Positions 35,174 through 46,418 are shown, numbered from the stretch's first letter. The stretch: 64,000 bases of DNA from Chlorokybus atmophyticus (GCA_009103225.1 RHPI01003261.1:62001-126000), one strand, 5' to 3'. Notes: generated by a model from the sequence alone, not told the origin. A program made the numbers and translations.

Positions 35174-36494
35174 GCTGTGGTCTTGTGGCCTGGCTCGGCG
35201 TGGCCTGGCCTAGGGCTGGCCTAGTCCGCAAGACAGCAGGCTGCAAGAAACGGTCAGGCTTCTTTCAGCTCACAACTACGACGGCGCGAACAGGTAGTCA
35301 CAGTTGAAGGAGACGTACAAGCCCAGATCCCAGCTCCTGCTCCTCCACGCCAACCACACCCCCTTCAACTACACCCTCCCCGCCGCCGCCTGCTCCACCG
35401 TCCAAACCACTGCGCCAGACACGGCACCGCAAATTCTTGCCGGAATAACCGCGAGGAAACCAGCTAACGTACATTTTCCGTTAGCGCATATTGCTCCAAC
35501 CTTCACCAACGACGTGTTATGCCGGTTTGCGGTATGTGATGACGTTGAGGTAGTCAAGTGCGTGGTTGCTCGTTTCGCGCCACATTCCTCATTGGCGCGA
35601 AAGCCGTCAGCAATTCAAGCAATTGAACCTTTGCATTGATGACTCGCAGTCTCGCAGTCGGTTTCGGGAGGAGGCGGCCATCCTTGCGCGCCCGGATCCC
35701 CGTTTCCCATACGGTGAGTTTCGCACATCCATGGTGAGTTTCGCACATCCACTCACACCTTCTTGGCTGGCCATACTCACTCCCGGCACACGTTCAGCTC
35801 GCCTCTCGCATGATGCCGGCAACATTGTTGGTTGGGCTATTAGCTTGTTAGTGTCCGAGACGAGCATATAACGGTCTGTATGTGTCACGGTCATCGCATT
35901 GTGACTTACAACGCTGTGCGCAACATTGTTGTCGGCATCGTGCGAGCGACGAGCAGTCCGTTGCGAGCATACATTTTGTGCCCTGTCCGTGAGCGTCAAG
36001 ATCGGCGTATGAAAATCATTGCTCAGGAGCGGGGTTCAGACTCACGCATGCTTCTTCACGTCACCATTACAGGCAAGCACCACTTAGCGGGATATCAATC
36101 ATCTGCACAGTGCGGAGCGCGAAAAGCGCTCCTAGCTCTTAAACCATTTCCCGACGGATAAGATGTTTACGTTGGCAATCAAGTTGCACGGTTGTATGAG
36201 TTGCCAATTGATGGACTTGTTGGCCACTTTTGCACGCCGAGCATTCGGTGCTCGTGGGTTGGAGATGCGATGTCCATCGCGCTTTGTGACTGTCTTGCGC
36301 CAGCGCATATGTGTCCCACAGAGCGCAGGCCACCGGCATTATGGCTAGCTGCAGCGCATGGAGGCCCCTCCTTGCATGTGCATGATGGACATGTAGCTTT
36401 TGAGGATTACTCGTATGCAGCCTACTGTACGATTGCAACATGTATCTTGGTAGAGTAGCGTCGGACACTACAGACCACAAACGCTGATTGGCAC
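35174..36494. other. Region with unassigned plus-strand open frames
   Basis: Several overlapping plus-strand frames (35304-35639, 35566-35871, 35880-36161, about 36165-36458) have fairly protein-like composition. They do not join into a confident model. The segment near 35880-36160 faintly resembles reverse-transcriptase-derived tails, but I cannot support that. The last frame ends at 36458, just before the end of a minus-strand exon. Confidence 0.25.
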
Positions 36495-36692
36495 TCATGT
36501 AATGTATGCATTCAAACACTCTTCGCATTTCTGCAAGTAGTGGGCGAAGGCGATGGCGATGGGGCTGGCGGCGATGTCCTCAATTTCCTTCACCTCCGCC
36601 TGGCCGGCCGCCCCCCGTACATGAAGCACGGCTTCCGCTAAACTGTCGAGGTGCTCACTAACCTGCTCAGCAATTGCTTGCTTGCTATCAAG
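36495..36692 (-). CDS. Terminal exon of an unidentified gene
   Basis: After a TAG acceptor at 36693-36694 (minus strand), an open frame of 65 codons runs to a TGA at 36495-36497. It contains AIAEQVSEHLDSLAEAV and PIAIAFAHYLQKCEECL, an amphipathic, clearly protein-like composition. It has no ATG, so it must be a 3' exon. Upstream exons between 36.7 and 38.0 kb could not be identified. I do not recognise the family. Confidence 0.45.
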   Translation of the reverse strand, partial: LDSKQAIAEQVSEHLDSLAEAVLHVRGAAGQAEVKEIEDIAASPIAIAFAHYLQKCEECLNAYIT

Positions 36693-37069
36693 CTACAAAT
36701 GCAGATGTGCTTGTGGGAAGGCGGATGCATTCGTAAAAGGCGTTAAGCTTCATCAACAACTTAATACCGGTGTATTGTTGTAGCCTACATGAGGTCATCA
36801 TGTGCCCCATAGCGACGATCAAAACCGCAAAATGTCTAGTTGCGGTGCCCACGGATAGCGGGGGGTTTATCATGAGGGGGTCACCCGCGAACCGAACGCC
36901 GGACCTCCTGCACCACATGTGCTTGTGCTTGTGGGAGAGATCACAATTGCAAAGCTCACAAAACTGCCTGCAGCTTGCCAAGCACTGCATGAATACAATT
37001 ATGCAGTGCATGATTACAACCATGCAATTGTAGCATTTTCATGTCATGTTCAATTTGCTCATGTCTTTT

Positions 37070-37073
<4 letters not shown>

Positions 37074-37116
<43 letters not shown>
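37074..37116 (+). repeat. (GA)n microsatellite
   Basis: An uninterrupted GA dinucleotide run of roughly 20 units. Confidence 0.95.
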
Positions 37117-37117
<1 letters not shown>

Positions 37118-37199
37118 CATTGTGCAAATGTCTATGTATGCCATGTACAACATGTCACGCAATGGGTATGCAATCACATATACCTGCACGTTGCTGCAG

Positions 37200-37388
37200 G
37201 TGATTCCCTTGCTGCTTGCTGCTGCTCCCCTTCCCCCTCTCCCTCGGTCTATAGCTAGTGCATTCAGCTATAGCTTAGTGGGGCCCCCCACGCCGTTGTA
37301 TTGTCCTTGCTTGCTGGCTATGTGCGCTATGGAGAAGGTTTGCTGTACTTGCTTGTTCGACTAACCCCGATCTGTTGTGTACTATACA
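37200..37388 (+). repeat. Dispersed intron-like repeat, copy 1
   Basis: This segment aligns with 42813-42999. Shared blocks are GTGATTCC at the start, CGGTCTATAGCTA, AGCTTAGTGGGGCCCCCCAC and ATCTGTTGTGYACTAT near the end. It begins with GT right after CAG, as an intron would. Confidence 0.7.
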
Positions 37389-37771
37389 CGTATGTTACTG
37401 TTCCACTTTCACTAAGACACTTTGCTCCAACCCCGGAATTCAATACTTTGCAAATGCAGAGCCAATGATGGATACTTGCTGTGCATGGCCCATCATGCAG
37501 CTCAGGTGCCTGCATGCATAGGGGCAGCAGTGGTAGGGTTAGAAGCAGTCGGTAGGTAGCATGCAGGCGCCCGAGCCCAATGCTCGAGTGGTTGTGGTGA
37601 TTGTAACATTGCATGTGCGCTTAGCTGTGCATGTACGAATTGCCTCATGCATCTTTTGTACACTTGGATCATGTATGACTTTCTGTGTACAACCTCGGCA
37701 ACAATAAACCCACACCCACCTCCACCTCACTACCCGTGGGCTAGGAGATAGTGGCGCATGTTTTCTTGCAG

Positions 37772-37926
37772 CTCTTGAATGCATTGTGCATTGCAATGCG
37801 CTTCTCCAACAGCTTATGCAGCGCGCAATCAACACTTCCAAAGACGCCGCCATGAAAGATGACTTTCGTGCACAACACAGCCCACTAGCGTTCATTGGTG
37901 CGACTTGCAGCACAACCGAACAGTAA
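37772..37926 (+). CDS. Possible terminal exon, unidentified
   Basis: A strong acceptor (TTTTCTTGCAG) is followed by an open frame of 51 codons ending TAA at 37924-37926. It reads LECIVHCNALLQQLMQRA and KDDFRAQHSPLAFIG. Upstream exons are not resolved. The opposite strand is also open here, so strand choice is tentative. Confidence 0.3.
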
Positions 37927-38050
37927 ACAATGTACACACCAATCTTGCAGCAGCCACCAAGCCAACATGACCGAAGAGCAATGGCAAGCTATAAGAATGC
38001 TGCAGGAAAGCCTGCAAGCTCTAATCTTGTTACATATGTTGAACTGCTGC

Positions 38051-39089
38051 TTAAATGCCAAGGGCCTCACTCATGGCTGTGTGCACCTGCGCAAGGGCAA
38101 ACAACATCAAGCACGGACAAGTTGCAGGTACATATTGACGAATTGACGAAAAACGACAACGTGGTCAAGGAGGGAGGAAATCCCCCTTTTACCTCAATAC
38201 CGATCTCAGCAATAGCTTGCTCTTGTTCCGTGCCGCTCTCAGCCTTGCGGGTATACTCAGCAAGACCTCGCTTGACGGCTTCAGGGTCGAGGTCCTTCAA
38301 GTTGACAGCCTCGACAACAACAACGTCGGCGCTGGAGTCAGCATGCACAAAAGCGAAGCCGCTGCTCACAAAGAGCTCCTCAACACTGTCGCCATCGTGA
38401 ATGCTCACGACTCCGGGCCGCAGTTGAGTCGCAGTGGGAACCTTGCCAGGCTCCACACCCAAGTAGCCTGCAGCTGATGGGAGCACAACCATGTCAACCT
38501 GCATGTATACAGTGTGGCTTGGTCAGTCCCAAGTCATGACCGCAGAGTGCAGAGGAGGGTTCAAACACAATACCTTCCTGTCTTCGTACTTGACTTCATG
38601 TGGCATGTAGAAGTTCAACAGGAGCTTCTCAGGGATAGCATCTGTTTTGGGTAGTTCAATTTTGCTGTGTTCCATGAAATCTGCAAGTCGCTTGGGAGGG
38701 TCCAAATTGGGCACGACCTGTTATGCAACCTGTTTTAGGAGCAGCATGCGGACGCCACCAACAACCAACAAGCGCAGAAGAAGCTGGCCAAATCTCCAAA
38801 TGGTGAGCATGATAGAAATAAGCATGGGCCTGATCAAAGCCTAATCAACCTCTGATCACATCTGCATGCAGTGCAGTGCAGTGCAGTACGTAAAGCAACC
38901 ATACCCCATAACATGCGCTGCATTGCAATGTGAGAGCACCGTCGTTGGGTCAACCATACCCACCTTCTTCCATTCCGAGGCAAAGTCCTTGACGACTCTG
39001 GGTGCCTCTGAGCTGACGAGCTGGTCCTCGCTTTGGCGCAGCACCCTGCTCGCGCGGGAAAACGCCCGCACGCTGTGCCTGAGCAACAT
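38051..39089 (-). CDS. Mitochondrial ATP synthase delta subunit (F1, bacterial epsilon homologue)
   Basis: Four exons join in frame on the minus strand: 39089-38964, 38717-38574, 38498-38193, 38086-38051. They give 203 aa. The N-terminus (MLLRHSVRAFSRASRVLRQ) is Arg/Ser-rich and free of acids, as in a mitochondrial presequence. The beta-sandwich domain shows LLNFYMPHEVKYEDRKVDMV, VLPSAAGYLGVEPGKVPT, LRPGVVSIHDG and EELFVSSGFAFVHADSS, the family pattern. A C-terminal helical hairpin ends in a 12-codon last exon. The subunit sits in the central rotor stalk of the mitochondrial ATP synthase. A telo-box lies 162 bp upstream of the start. Confidence 0.95.
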
Positions 39090-39250
39090 CCTGAAGGGGC
39101 GCACTTGACGTACCCTAAACCCACGTTAACCGCTTCTAGCAAAATTTTCGTCCTCCAAGAATCGTCCTCAGCGGGGCCCCGCCGCCTCCGCCCCGAACCA
39201 GGACGCCTATGCCCACGCCTACAGCCACGCCAATGACCACAGCCACAGCA

Positions 39251-39259
39251 TTAGGGTTT
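39251..39259 (-). promoter_or_regulatory. Telo-box upstream of ATP synthase delta
   Basis: TTAGGGTTT (AAACCCTAA on the gene strand) lies 162 bp upstream of the delta-subunit ATG. Telo-boxes are common in plant promoters of translation and organelle genes. Confidence 0.5.
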
Positions 39260-40183
39260 TGCGCACAAGCAGTGTCGCACAGCTTGTGCGCAGCAACGCA
39301 CTGCTTGCCAATGGAATCATCCCAAGTGGCAGCGTCTCAGCATTGCTGTGCGGCTTGCCTGTGGCGGTGGCGGCGGTGGGGTCAGGGAAGTTAGGCTTTT
39401 GCTGTCACCCGTCAATTAGTGAAAAGATTGGTGAATGCAAGGGGTCAGGTGTCGAACGGCTGTCGGCGCTGCTTCCTGTGTGGGACAGGAGCTGGAATTG
39501 AGCTACTGAATTGAGCTGCCTACACCAGCTGGGTACAGGTGACGCAGCTGCTTGCTTCGTGCCAGCTTGTTCATCGTGAGCGGTGCAAATTGTTGCGTAG
39601 TGTCGTGATTCAGCGGAATTGTAGCTCTTTGGGGCGCCCAGTTGAGGCATTGCTTCCTCGGTGGCTGTTGAACTGATGAACTCTGCAACTGCTTAATGCT
39701 TGTGATGACAGTTACATGCATTTGCTGGCCAATGCTTAGAACAGGTTGGTAGGTGCAAGCGCTTGCAACATCTGTGGCGCGATTGGCATGCTTGACGCAC
39801 TGCATGCAGCAGTCCATGGGGACTTCACACTCGCAGCACTGGCAGACACTCATCTCAGCGAATTGCATGCAGGGGTGCGTTCGTAGTGTTGAAAAGCAGC
39901 TACTCAACAGTTGGAGAGGCTATCTTATAAAATTCTAAGATACATAAGCGGGCTTGGTCGACCCACAGAGGAGCTTCTCACCTCCTTGGACAGAGACATA
40001 GCCCACCTGTCATGCAGAGCGCGAAGCATGCTTGTGCTAGCTGGTGATAGGGCGCCCTTGGTGCTATGCAGGCAGCCATTGCAGGAACCTTCCACTAATG
40101 TTGCCAAGCAACCTCCCCTGCACGCTCGCACCAAACCACAAGCTCATCCGTTCACTCAGCGCTGCGGGTTGCTTTCGAGGCGG
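39260..40183. other. Divergent intergenic region
   Basis: This lies between the ATP synthase delta start and the CLN3 gene. The CLN3 reading frame is open upstream to about 39911. An in-frame ATG at 40028 could add 52 residues to CLN3. No other supported gene. Confidence 0.4.
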
Positions 40184-42208
40184 ATGCTGAAACCCCTTAG
40201 TGTGGACATCTCGACAGACATTGTTCATCGGCGCAAGCCAACCACTGCTGGCAATCGAGACGGAGCGGAAGATGCGGAGATGAGTTACATGGCGGACGAG
40301 CGCACGCCACTCCTTCCACAGAAGGGGGACAGCTCTGTTGAAACAGGTCAAAATGGTCAAGATGGCTTTTCAAGTATGGGACGCCCGCGCCATCTCATTG
40401 GTTACTGGATTTGCGGCCTTCTCAACAACTTTCAGTACGTAGTCTTTTTAACGGCAGCAGAGGACTTCCTGACCGGCTACTCTGGTGCGGTACGTAAAGG
40501 TGTTTGATCGGTTGTATGTACTTGTCTTACTGACTAGTACGGCTTGATGGTGCGGCAGGTGCTTCTAGCTGACATATTGCCTGCACTGCTCGCAAAGGGG
40601 ATCCTCCCGCTGTTCATGCACAGGCTTGGGTAAGGCTGCCCGTATGCCAGCTACTGCGCTTGCACTGCTGCTCCTAACTGTACTTCTGTGAAGGTCAGCA
40701 TTGATAGTTAACGACTCAATTTTCGCTGGTAACTAACACAGCCGCTGTGGGTAGTGCAGGTACAGACCTCGTGTGTTCGCAGTCGTGTTGTTGGCCATCA
40801 CAGCTTTTTTGGTGGTTGCCTCCGCCAAAGGCGATGTGCCAGTAGTGCTATTTGGTGTTGTTCTCGCGAGTCTGGCCTCCGGTATTGGGGAAAACACATT
40901 TCTCGCGTCTACCTCACGCTTCTCAAAGAACACTGTCAGCGCCTGGTCTTCTGGCACTGGAGCAGCAGGCCTGGCTGGTAAGCACATCACTCTTGTCATT
41001 GTACAACACTTTGCGCTGGAGGCTTGCAGCTTGCTTATAAGACTGCACATTTGCTACTCCCTTGCATGAACATTGTGTCATGGAGGCTGATGTGTCACAA
41101 ACCACCTGTATGCAGGTGCTGGTGCGTGGGTAATACTGCACAACGTGCTGAGCTTAAGCACGCAGCATGCGCTGCTGCTGATGGCACCTCTGCCGCTTGT
41201 GATCGCCTTCGCCTATCTAACATTGTTGGAACCTGGAACCAACATGGAGGCGACAATAGAAGTTGTCAGCAAGGTTGGCGATAGCGAGCAGGGGCTACCA
41301 CTGCTGCAAGATGGCACACGTAATAATAAAGACGTCACTGGTATGTTGTCACTTTCGGTAGTGGCGCATTTCGATGCACAAACACTTGCGCTATGCAGGA
41401 TGTATGCAGTGCTCAGCTTCATGGTTTGTGTGTAGGATGGGAGCTTTTGCAGGCTGTGCAGCCTGTCATAGCACGGTACATGGTGCCTCTAGTGTTGGTG
41501 TACTACCTCGAGTACACAATCAATCAAGCTCTGTTCCTTCCACTGGGACTGGCAATTTATGGCGCCTCCAGCACAAAGGGCGCATGTCACATGTATACTT
41601 ACCTCCAAACAACGTACCAGGTCTGTGCTGCATAATGTTAATGCGCTGTATGCTGGCTTGCGTAAGCCTGACACCTGATGTTTTGGGAAAGGTGGGCGTG
41701 TTTGTATCCCGGTCGTCAGTGAATGTATTCCCGTTGAAGCGCCTGTGGCCGCTGCCTGTGTTTCAAGGCATCAATCTGTTGCTAGCACTTACCTACATAC
41801 TCGCTGCCCCAAGCACAGAGGTGGGTGTCTTTGGTCTCATATGCATACGCGTGCCTGAGCGCGTTTGCGTCTCTGTGCGCTCAGGCATACAGAGCTGCTT
41901 GTATTGATTGCTTCAGTGACCAACTTGCACACGAGACACATGCTATCATCTGGCAGGGAGTCTTGGGCTCTACAATCCCACTCTTCGCTGTGTATGTGAT
42001 GGTCTTGTGGGAGGGCCTTCTAGGCGGAGCGTGTTATGTCAACGCGTTCACGCTTATCTCGGCATCCGTGCCGTCCGCGCGTCGAGAATTCGCATTGGGA
42101 GTTAGCAGCCTGGCCGATAGCGTTGGGATTAGCCTAGCCGCCGTCACGTCACTCCTGCTCGAACAGCCGCTGCTGCATCATCTTGGCGTGCAAACGCTCA
42201 AGTGTTGA
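40184..42208 (+). CDS. CLN3: CLN3/battenin lysosomal-vacuolar membrane protein
   Basis: Seven exons join in frame: 40184-40489, 40559-40629, 40760-40977, 41116-41340, 41436-41620, 41692-41820, 41957-42208. They give 461 aa. The acidic N-terminus carries a dileucine-type sorting signal, DERTPLLPQ. It is followed by ten or more hydrophobic spans with battenin hallmarks: GYWICGLLNNFQYVVFLTAA, SGIGENTFLASTSRF, WSSGTGAAGLAGAGAW, YYLEYTINQALFLPLG and LLWEGLLGGACYVNAF-like VLWEGLLGGACYVNAF. CLN3 acts in the lysosome or vacuole membrane; its transport role (pH, glycerophosphodiesters) is known from animals and yeast. The start at 40184 is chosen for compactness; 40028 is an in-frame alternative. Confidence 0.93.
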
Positions 42209-42499
42209 GCCTGGCATAGTAGAGTGTAGCCATGTCTGCATTCATTCCACTGCGGTGGCATTCTGGGCGACGGATTGTAGTTGTGCTTTGTTGTAAATCA
42301 TTCTTTGTATAGCGACATTGAGGGAGTGGTAGGTCGTGTGTGTAATCTATGGTGAGGCACAGTACTGCGTCAGTCTACTGTTGTTGTAGACCTGGCTTGT
42401 AACCAAGGTCGGTTGATTGGTCGCAAGTGTTGGCACCATAATATTCATCTTATCGAGTATGTTCAGTTGATGGATGCCAGCGTTGGACTTGTACAGTGA
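42209..42499. other. 3' flank of CLN3
   Basis: Untranslated or intergenic sequence; no gene seen. Confidence 0.4.
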
Positions 42500-43111
42500 A
42501 TGGAGCCAACCATCGACTGTACTTCTCCTTCGGTTGTCTCACATGACGGTGCTGCGGTAGTTGCATACATACAGCATACTATGCAGGGTTTTGTTGCGGG
42601 GGTTGGCTGTGGCATTGGCGTCGGTGTAGCTGGCATTGGCAGCGTCGTCATGGACGGGGAGAAGCGGCCGGAGGAGCAGCGAGTTATGGGCATAGTTGTC
42701 AGGAATCCAGCTGCTGCTGGCAGGCCTAATTTTCCAGTCGCAGGTGCCTCTGTCGCTGACCGTTGGGCACTTGAAGGAGTTGTTCGCTCACCAGTACCCT
42801 GGCCAACCTCAGGTGATTCCTTTGCTGCTTTCCACTACCCCTTCCCTCTGCCCCCACTCCCCCGGTCTATAGCTAATGCACTTAGCTACAGCTTAGTGGG
42901 GCCCCCCACCCCGTTGTCTTGCCTTTGCTTGTGTTGCGCTATAGGGCTTTGCTGTGCTTGTTTGCTTTACTAACTGGCCCCTATCTGTTGTGCACTATGC
43001 CTGCTTACCAACATCACACCTAACTCAAGCACAGCTGTCGCGTCAGCACATAGTCGGTTTATTAATCCCGAACCCCATGTAAGGGCGCAGTTGCCCAGTT
43101 TACATGAGTGA
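42500..43111 (+). CDS. Possible small two-exon gene, unrecognised
   Basis: An ATG at 42500 opens 104 codons to a donor at 42812 (CAG|GTGATT). A matching-phase acceptor at 43034 continues in frame to TGA at 43109-43111. The predicted 129 aa include a Gly-rich hydrophobic run (FVAGVGCGIGVGVAGIGSVV). I know no family. The intron (42813-43034) is largely the dispersed repeat also found at 37.2 kb. It ends close to the convergent GAF gene. It may be a genuine young gene or chance. Confidence 0.3.
42813..42999 (+). repeat. Dispersed intron-like repeat, copy 2
   Basis: This is the second copy of the repeat at 37200-37388. It starts GTGATTCC after CAG and ends a few tens of bases before an AG acceptor at 43033-43034. 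Confidence 0.7.
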
Positions 43112-43283
43112 GGTAGCATAGGAGCAACAAGAACAACACAGTAAAACATTGTGTTGATGGTGTGCAACACAAGCCACACAGAAGCATTGCGAGTTGCAAG
43201 TCATTGATTGCAAAGCTGTTGCAATGCTTGCCTCTCCTCTCACTACTGCACATGAGACGAAACCGAAGACTACAATTCAGTCA

Positions 43284-45524
43284 TCACAGCAACGGATCCT
43301 CGATGGCCCTGCTACTGGCCGACCCAAAGTGCTCAGAGGGCGGCGGTACCCTCGTCTGAGTGGCGGCGGCGAAGTGTTCCGCGCGCCTCGCCGCCGCCAA
43401 AGCCAGCTCGCCCGCCATGCGAAGCACATCCAGGTGCTCCTTCCTCCTGTAACACACGGAACAAAGATTGGGTGTGTTGTGTCATAGCAATTGCGGCAGT
43501 ACTCTCAGTCTGTTGGTGTCTCACCTGAAATGGGATGGATGCGCGTAGATGCACTCTAAGACGGCACAAAGACATCCCTCTGCGGGAAACACACGCCATC
43601 ACGCTCAGCAACATGTAAACAACAGTAACAACAACAGTACCATTACGCAGATCACAATATACCTTCGTCACGGATGTTGACCATCACACGCGGCCCCTCC
43701 ACGCAAAAGTCCCCAGCATTGCCCTCCTCCTCGTTCTCATTTTGTCCATCCCTCTCCCTCTCCCTCTCCCTCTCCCTCCCACCATCCTCCTCGTCCTCCT
43801 CCTCCTCACACCGCCTAACATGCTCCGCCACCTCCTTACCCACCCCCTCTCCCTCCCCCGCCTCCACTCTCTCCCCTCCAACCCAACCAAACAACGTCCC
43901 CACAGCCTGATCCACAACCCACAACACGCACACCTTCACCTGCACAGGGAAGAAGGTGTGTGTTTTGTCCTGCCTGATAACGACCTTCACATCACCAACC
44001 ACAACAACCACTCCTCACCCCAGTGGCTTGCGCGACGCACAGTCTTAGTGTCTCAGCTCTCGATTCTTCTTCCCCGCCTCCGTGCGGGTCGGCGGCGAGG
44101 TCGCGGAGGAGCTGAGCGAGGTGGGTGCGGGAGCGGAGAGAAGCGCGGGCGGCGGAAAGGGCGGAGTGGGCGGAGAGGGAGGAGAGGAGGGTCCTGAGCG
44201 CCGATGGAAGCTGCGCTATAGCCGCCTGACAGGACGTAAAAGCGAGTTATGCACATACGCAAACACTCACACATGCATGCACACTCACGCATTTGAGCAG
44301 GCACACACACACGCGCGCGCACACACACAGTCACACACACGCGCACACGTGTACCTGCATGAGTGTGTGTTCGCGAGGGCCAAAGTCCACACCAGATTCG
44401 GCTTTGTGCTGAACTTCCTCCCGGTCATCTGTCTTGTTGACAGCTTGAAGGACGCCCAGCACGCTGCCATCCGCGTCGCATATAGCACCCGCCAGTGTGG
44501 TGGCACTGCACATGACATAATTATATGTCTTTACAAGCAGTGGTCCTAGACTGGTGGCACGAATGCAACTTGCGTTGCGGTGTTGATGAGGCCGTCGCGC
44601 TCAAAGTCTCCAGCGCCGATAGCCGCAGTCCCGTGAAGAGTTGAGGGGTCCTCCACCGCCGCCCATGCCGCACTAGGCTAACACACAAACAGTAAGAGTT
44701 CACCCGTTCAAACAAACACGCACGCACGTTCACACGCGCACGCACGTGCGCACACACGCACACACGCACACACGCACACGCACACACACTCTTGTCCACT
44801 CTTCGCGCTCACTTTGCCGCAAGGTTGCTGTTGCCTCGCGTCCGCGGAGACCAGTCGCCCGTCCTGGTGAAAATACAGCAGGCAGTGCTCGCAGCCCAGA
44901 TGCCCACACACCACCTGTGTGCCAGATAACTGACTCCATGAACACAACAACATGTGAACTAACAAGTTGTGTCACGCACCCTGCTGATGTTGGTGTGGAG
45001 TGTGGGCCCGTGCGCTCCCGCCTGCGCCGCGGCACGCTGCAGCTCCAACCTCAGCCTCGCCGCATCCAACGCACCGGACAACTCCTGCACGGATGATACA
45101 TTCGTGTGTTGTTGCTATTGTCATCACACATGTGAGTAGACAGTTAAGTGAACATGTAAGCAATGTTACTTGTTGGGTGTTGTTGGCGCGGTCGCGGACG
45201 GTGGCGGTCCACTTGCCAACGCACTCCATGGCCTCGCGCCACACGTTGTTGTTGTTGTCGTTGTTGTTGGCATCATCACCATTCGCATTGCCTCCAGCCG
45301 CACTCAGATCCGTGCCGGTCTCCAACCCTTTTGTTGTTGTTGTTGTTGTTGTTGTTGTACGTGTACGAGTAGTAAATACAGCATTTAGCACAGCATTCAG
45401 CACATACAAGAACCTCACCATCGATGTTTCGACAAGCGTCGATGCACGCACGGCCTTTGTCCCGAACGCACTCGAGCAGAGCTTTCCACCCCGCTGCAGC
45501 ATTGTTGTTGTTGTTGTTGTTGAC

Positions 45525-45555
<31 letters not shown>

Positions 45556-46060
45556 GGTGCTGTTGCGTACGTGCGCTCCCACTGGGCAAAGAAGGCCTCG
45601 GGGGACAACACGCCCGAGGCGAGGTCACCCAACGGGTCGCGGTTGCGTTGCTTTAACAGCTGGGGGCATAAAGAAGTTGGAAGCATAAGGTGACAGAGTT
45701 TTAGTCAATGCTACGTGTGCGAGTATGCGTTTGTGGTCAGTGTGCGTGTGCTAGGGGTGTGCATGCACATGTGTGTATATGTATATGTTTGTGTGCGCGC
45801 GCACGCGCGCATGCGTGCTTGTGTGCATGTGTATGTGGGTGTACGCGCGTGCATGCGCATACCTGCCCATGCTCGCCTGTTTGTGCGCAAGCATGCGTGT
45901 GCATGTGCATGTGCGCGCGCGCGTGTGTGTATGCATGTGTGTGGGTGTAGGTGTGTGTGCCTGTGTGTCTCAAGTGCCAACAAATGCAAGCGTTCAACCA
46001 ATAAACACGTACTTGAGCGTGGGTCAGAGTTTGGCGCGTGGGAGAGCGCGGCGCCGACAT
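43284..46060 (-). CDS. GAF-domain protein with poly-Asn tracts
   Basis: Eleven exons join in frame on the minus strand: 46060-46013, 45659-45419, 45327-45170, 45084-44980, 44914-44813, 44677-44574, 44505-44355, 44225-44019, 43939-43663, 43579-43525, 43446-43284. They give 536 aa. A GAF-like domain spans exons 5-7: CEHCLLYFHQDGRLVSAD, then GAICDADGSVLGVLQAVNK, the typical last strands. A helical linker (AQLPSALRTLLSSLSAHSAL) follows, then a second, degenerate GAF-like segment (VKVCVLWVVDQAVGTLFGW) split by a Glu/Arg-rich insert. A helical tail closes the protein. GAF domains bind small ligands or mediate dimers; no enzyme domain is attached, so the role is unknown. Intron 6 appears GC-AG. Poly-Asn runs come from AAC repeats. 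Confidence 0.75.
45499..45556. repeat. (GTT)n coding microsatellite
   Basis: Two GTT-type runs split by a short spacer encode nine and seven Asn on the minus strand within GAF exon 2. A similar run at about 45330-45357 abuts the acceptor of GAF intron 2, so that intron ends in AAC repeats, not pyrimidines. Confidence 0.85.
45703..45965. repeat. TG/CG-rich microsatellite in GAF intron 1
   Basis: Degenerate GTGTGC/GCGCGT repeats fill the first intron of the GAF gene. Open frames on both strands here are repeat artefacts. Confidence 0.85.
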
Positions 46061-46170
46061 CGGCAATAGCTGACTATCACCTCAGCAAGGTGTGGGGAGT
46101 ACTTACGCCACTTTCAACTATACACATTGTGTGCAGGTGAGCGTGTGTGTGTGTGGGTGGGGGTGGGGTN

Positions 46171-46418
46171 AGCATTAATGAGGAATGAGGAATGAGGAAG
46201 TAGTACTGATGGCTTTACACGGCCACAAACACACACCTCTCAACGTACACACAACATGCCGCCTGCCTGCTTTACGTTTTACCTCTCGTCAATCATGAGC
46301 TTGTACAATGCTGCAGTGGTATATCAAGACAAGTAGCAGCAGTGGCAGCAACACACCTCAGATAGGCACACCACCCATGCCTGGGTTAGACACTGCCTCA
46401 GTTAGCTAACCGCCCCAA
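46171..46418 (+). repeat. 248-bp perfect duplication, copy 1
   Basis: Starts AGCATTAATGAGGAATGAGG and ends CTAACCGCCCCAA. It matches 46631-46878 without any difference I could see. It is bounded by an N at 46170 and a 13-G run at 46419-46431. Confidence 0.92.

Noticed and set aside
35880-36161. Reverse-transcriptase tail remnant
   Set aside because: Only a vague resemblance in composition and spacing, with no catalytic motif.
36840-36920. tRNA or tRNA-derived SINE (box-B-like GTTCGGTTC on the minus strand)
   Set aside because: No box A at the right distance and no cloverleaf could be drawn; a single short match is weak.
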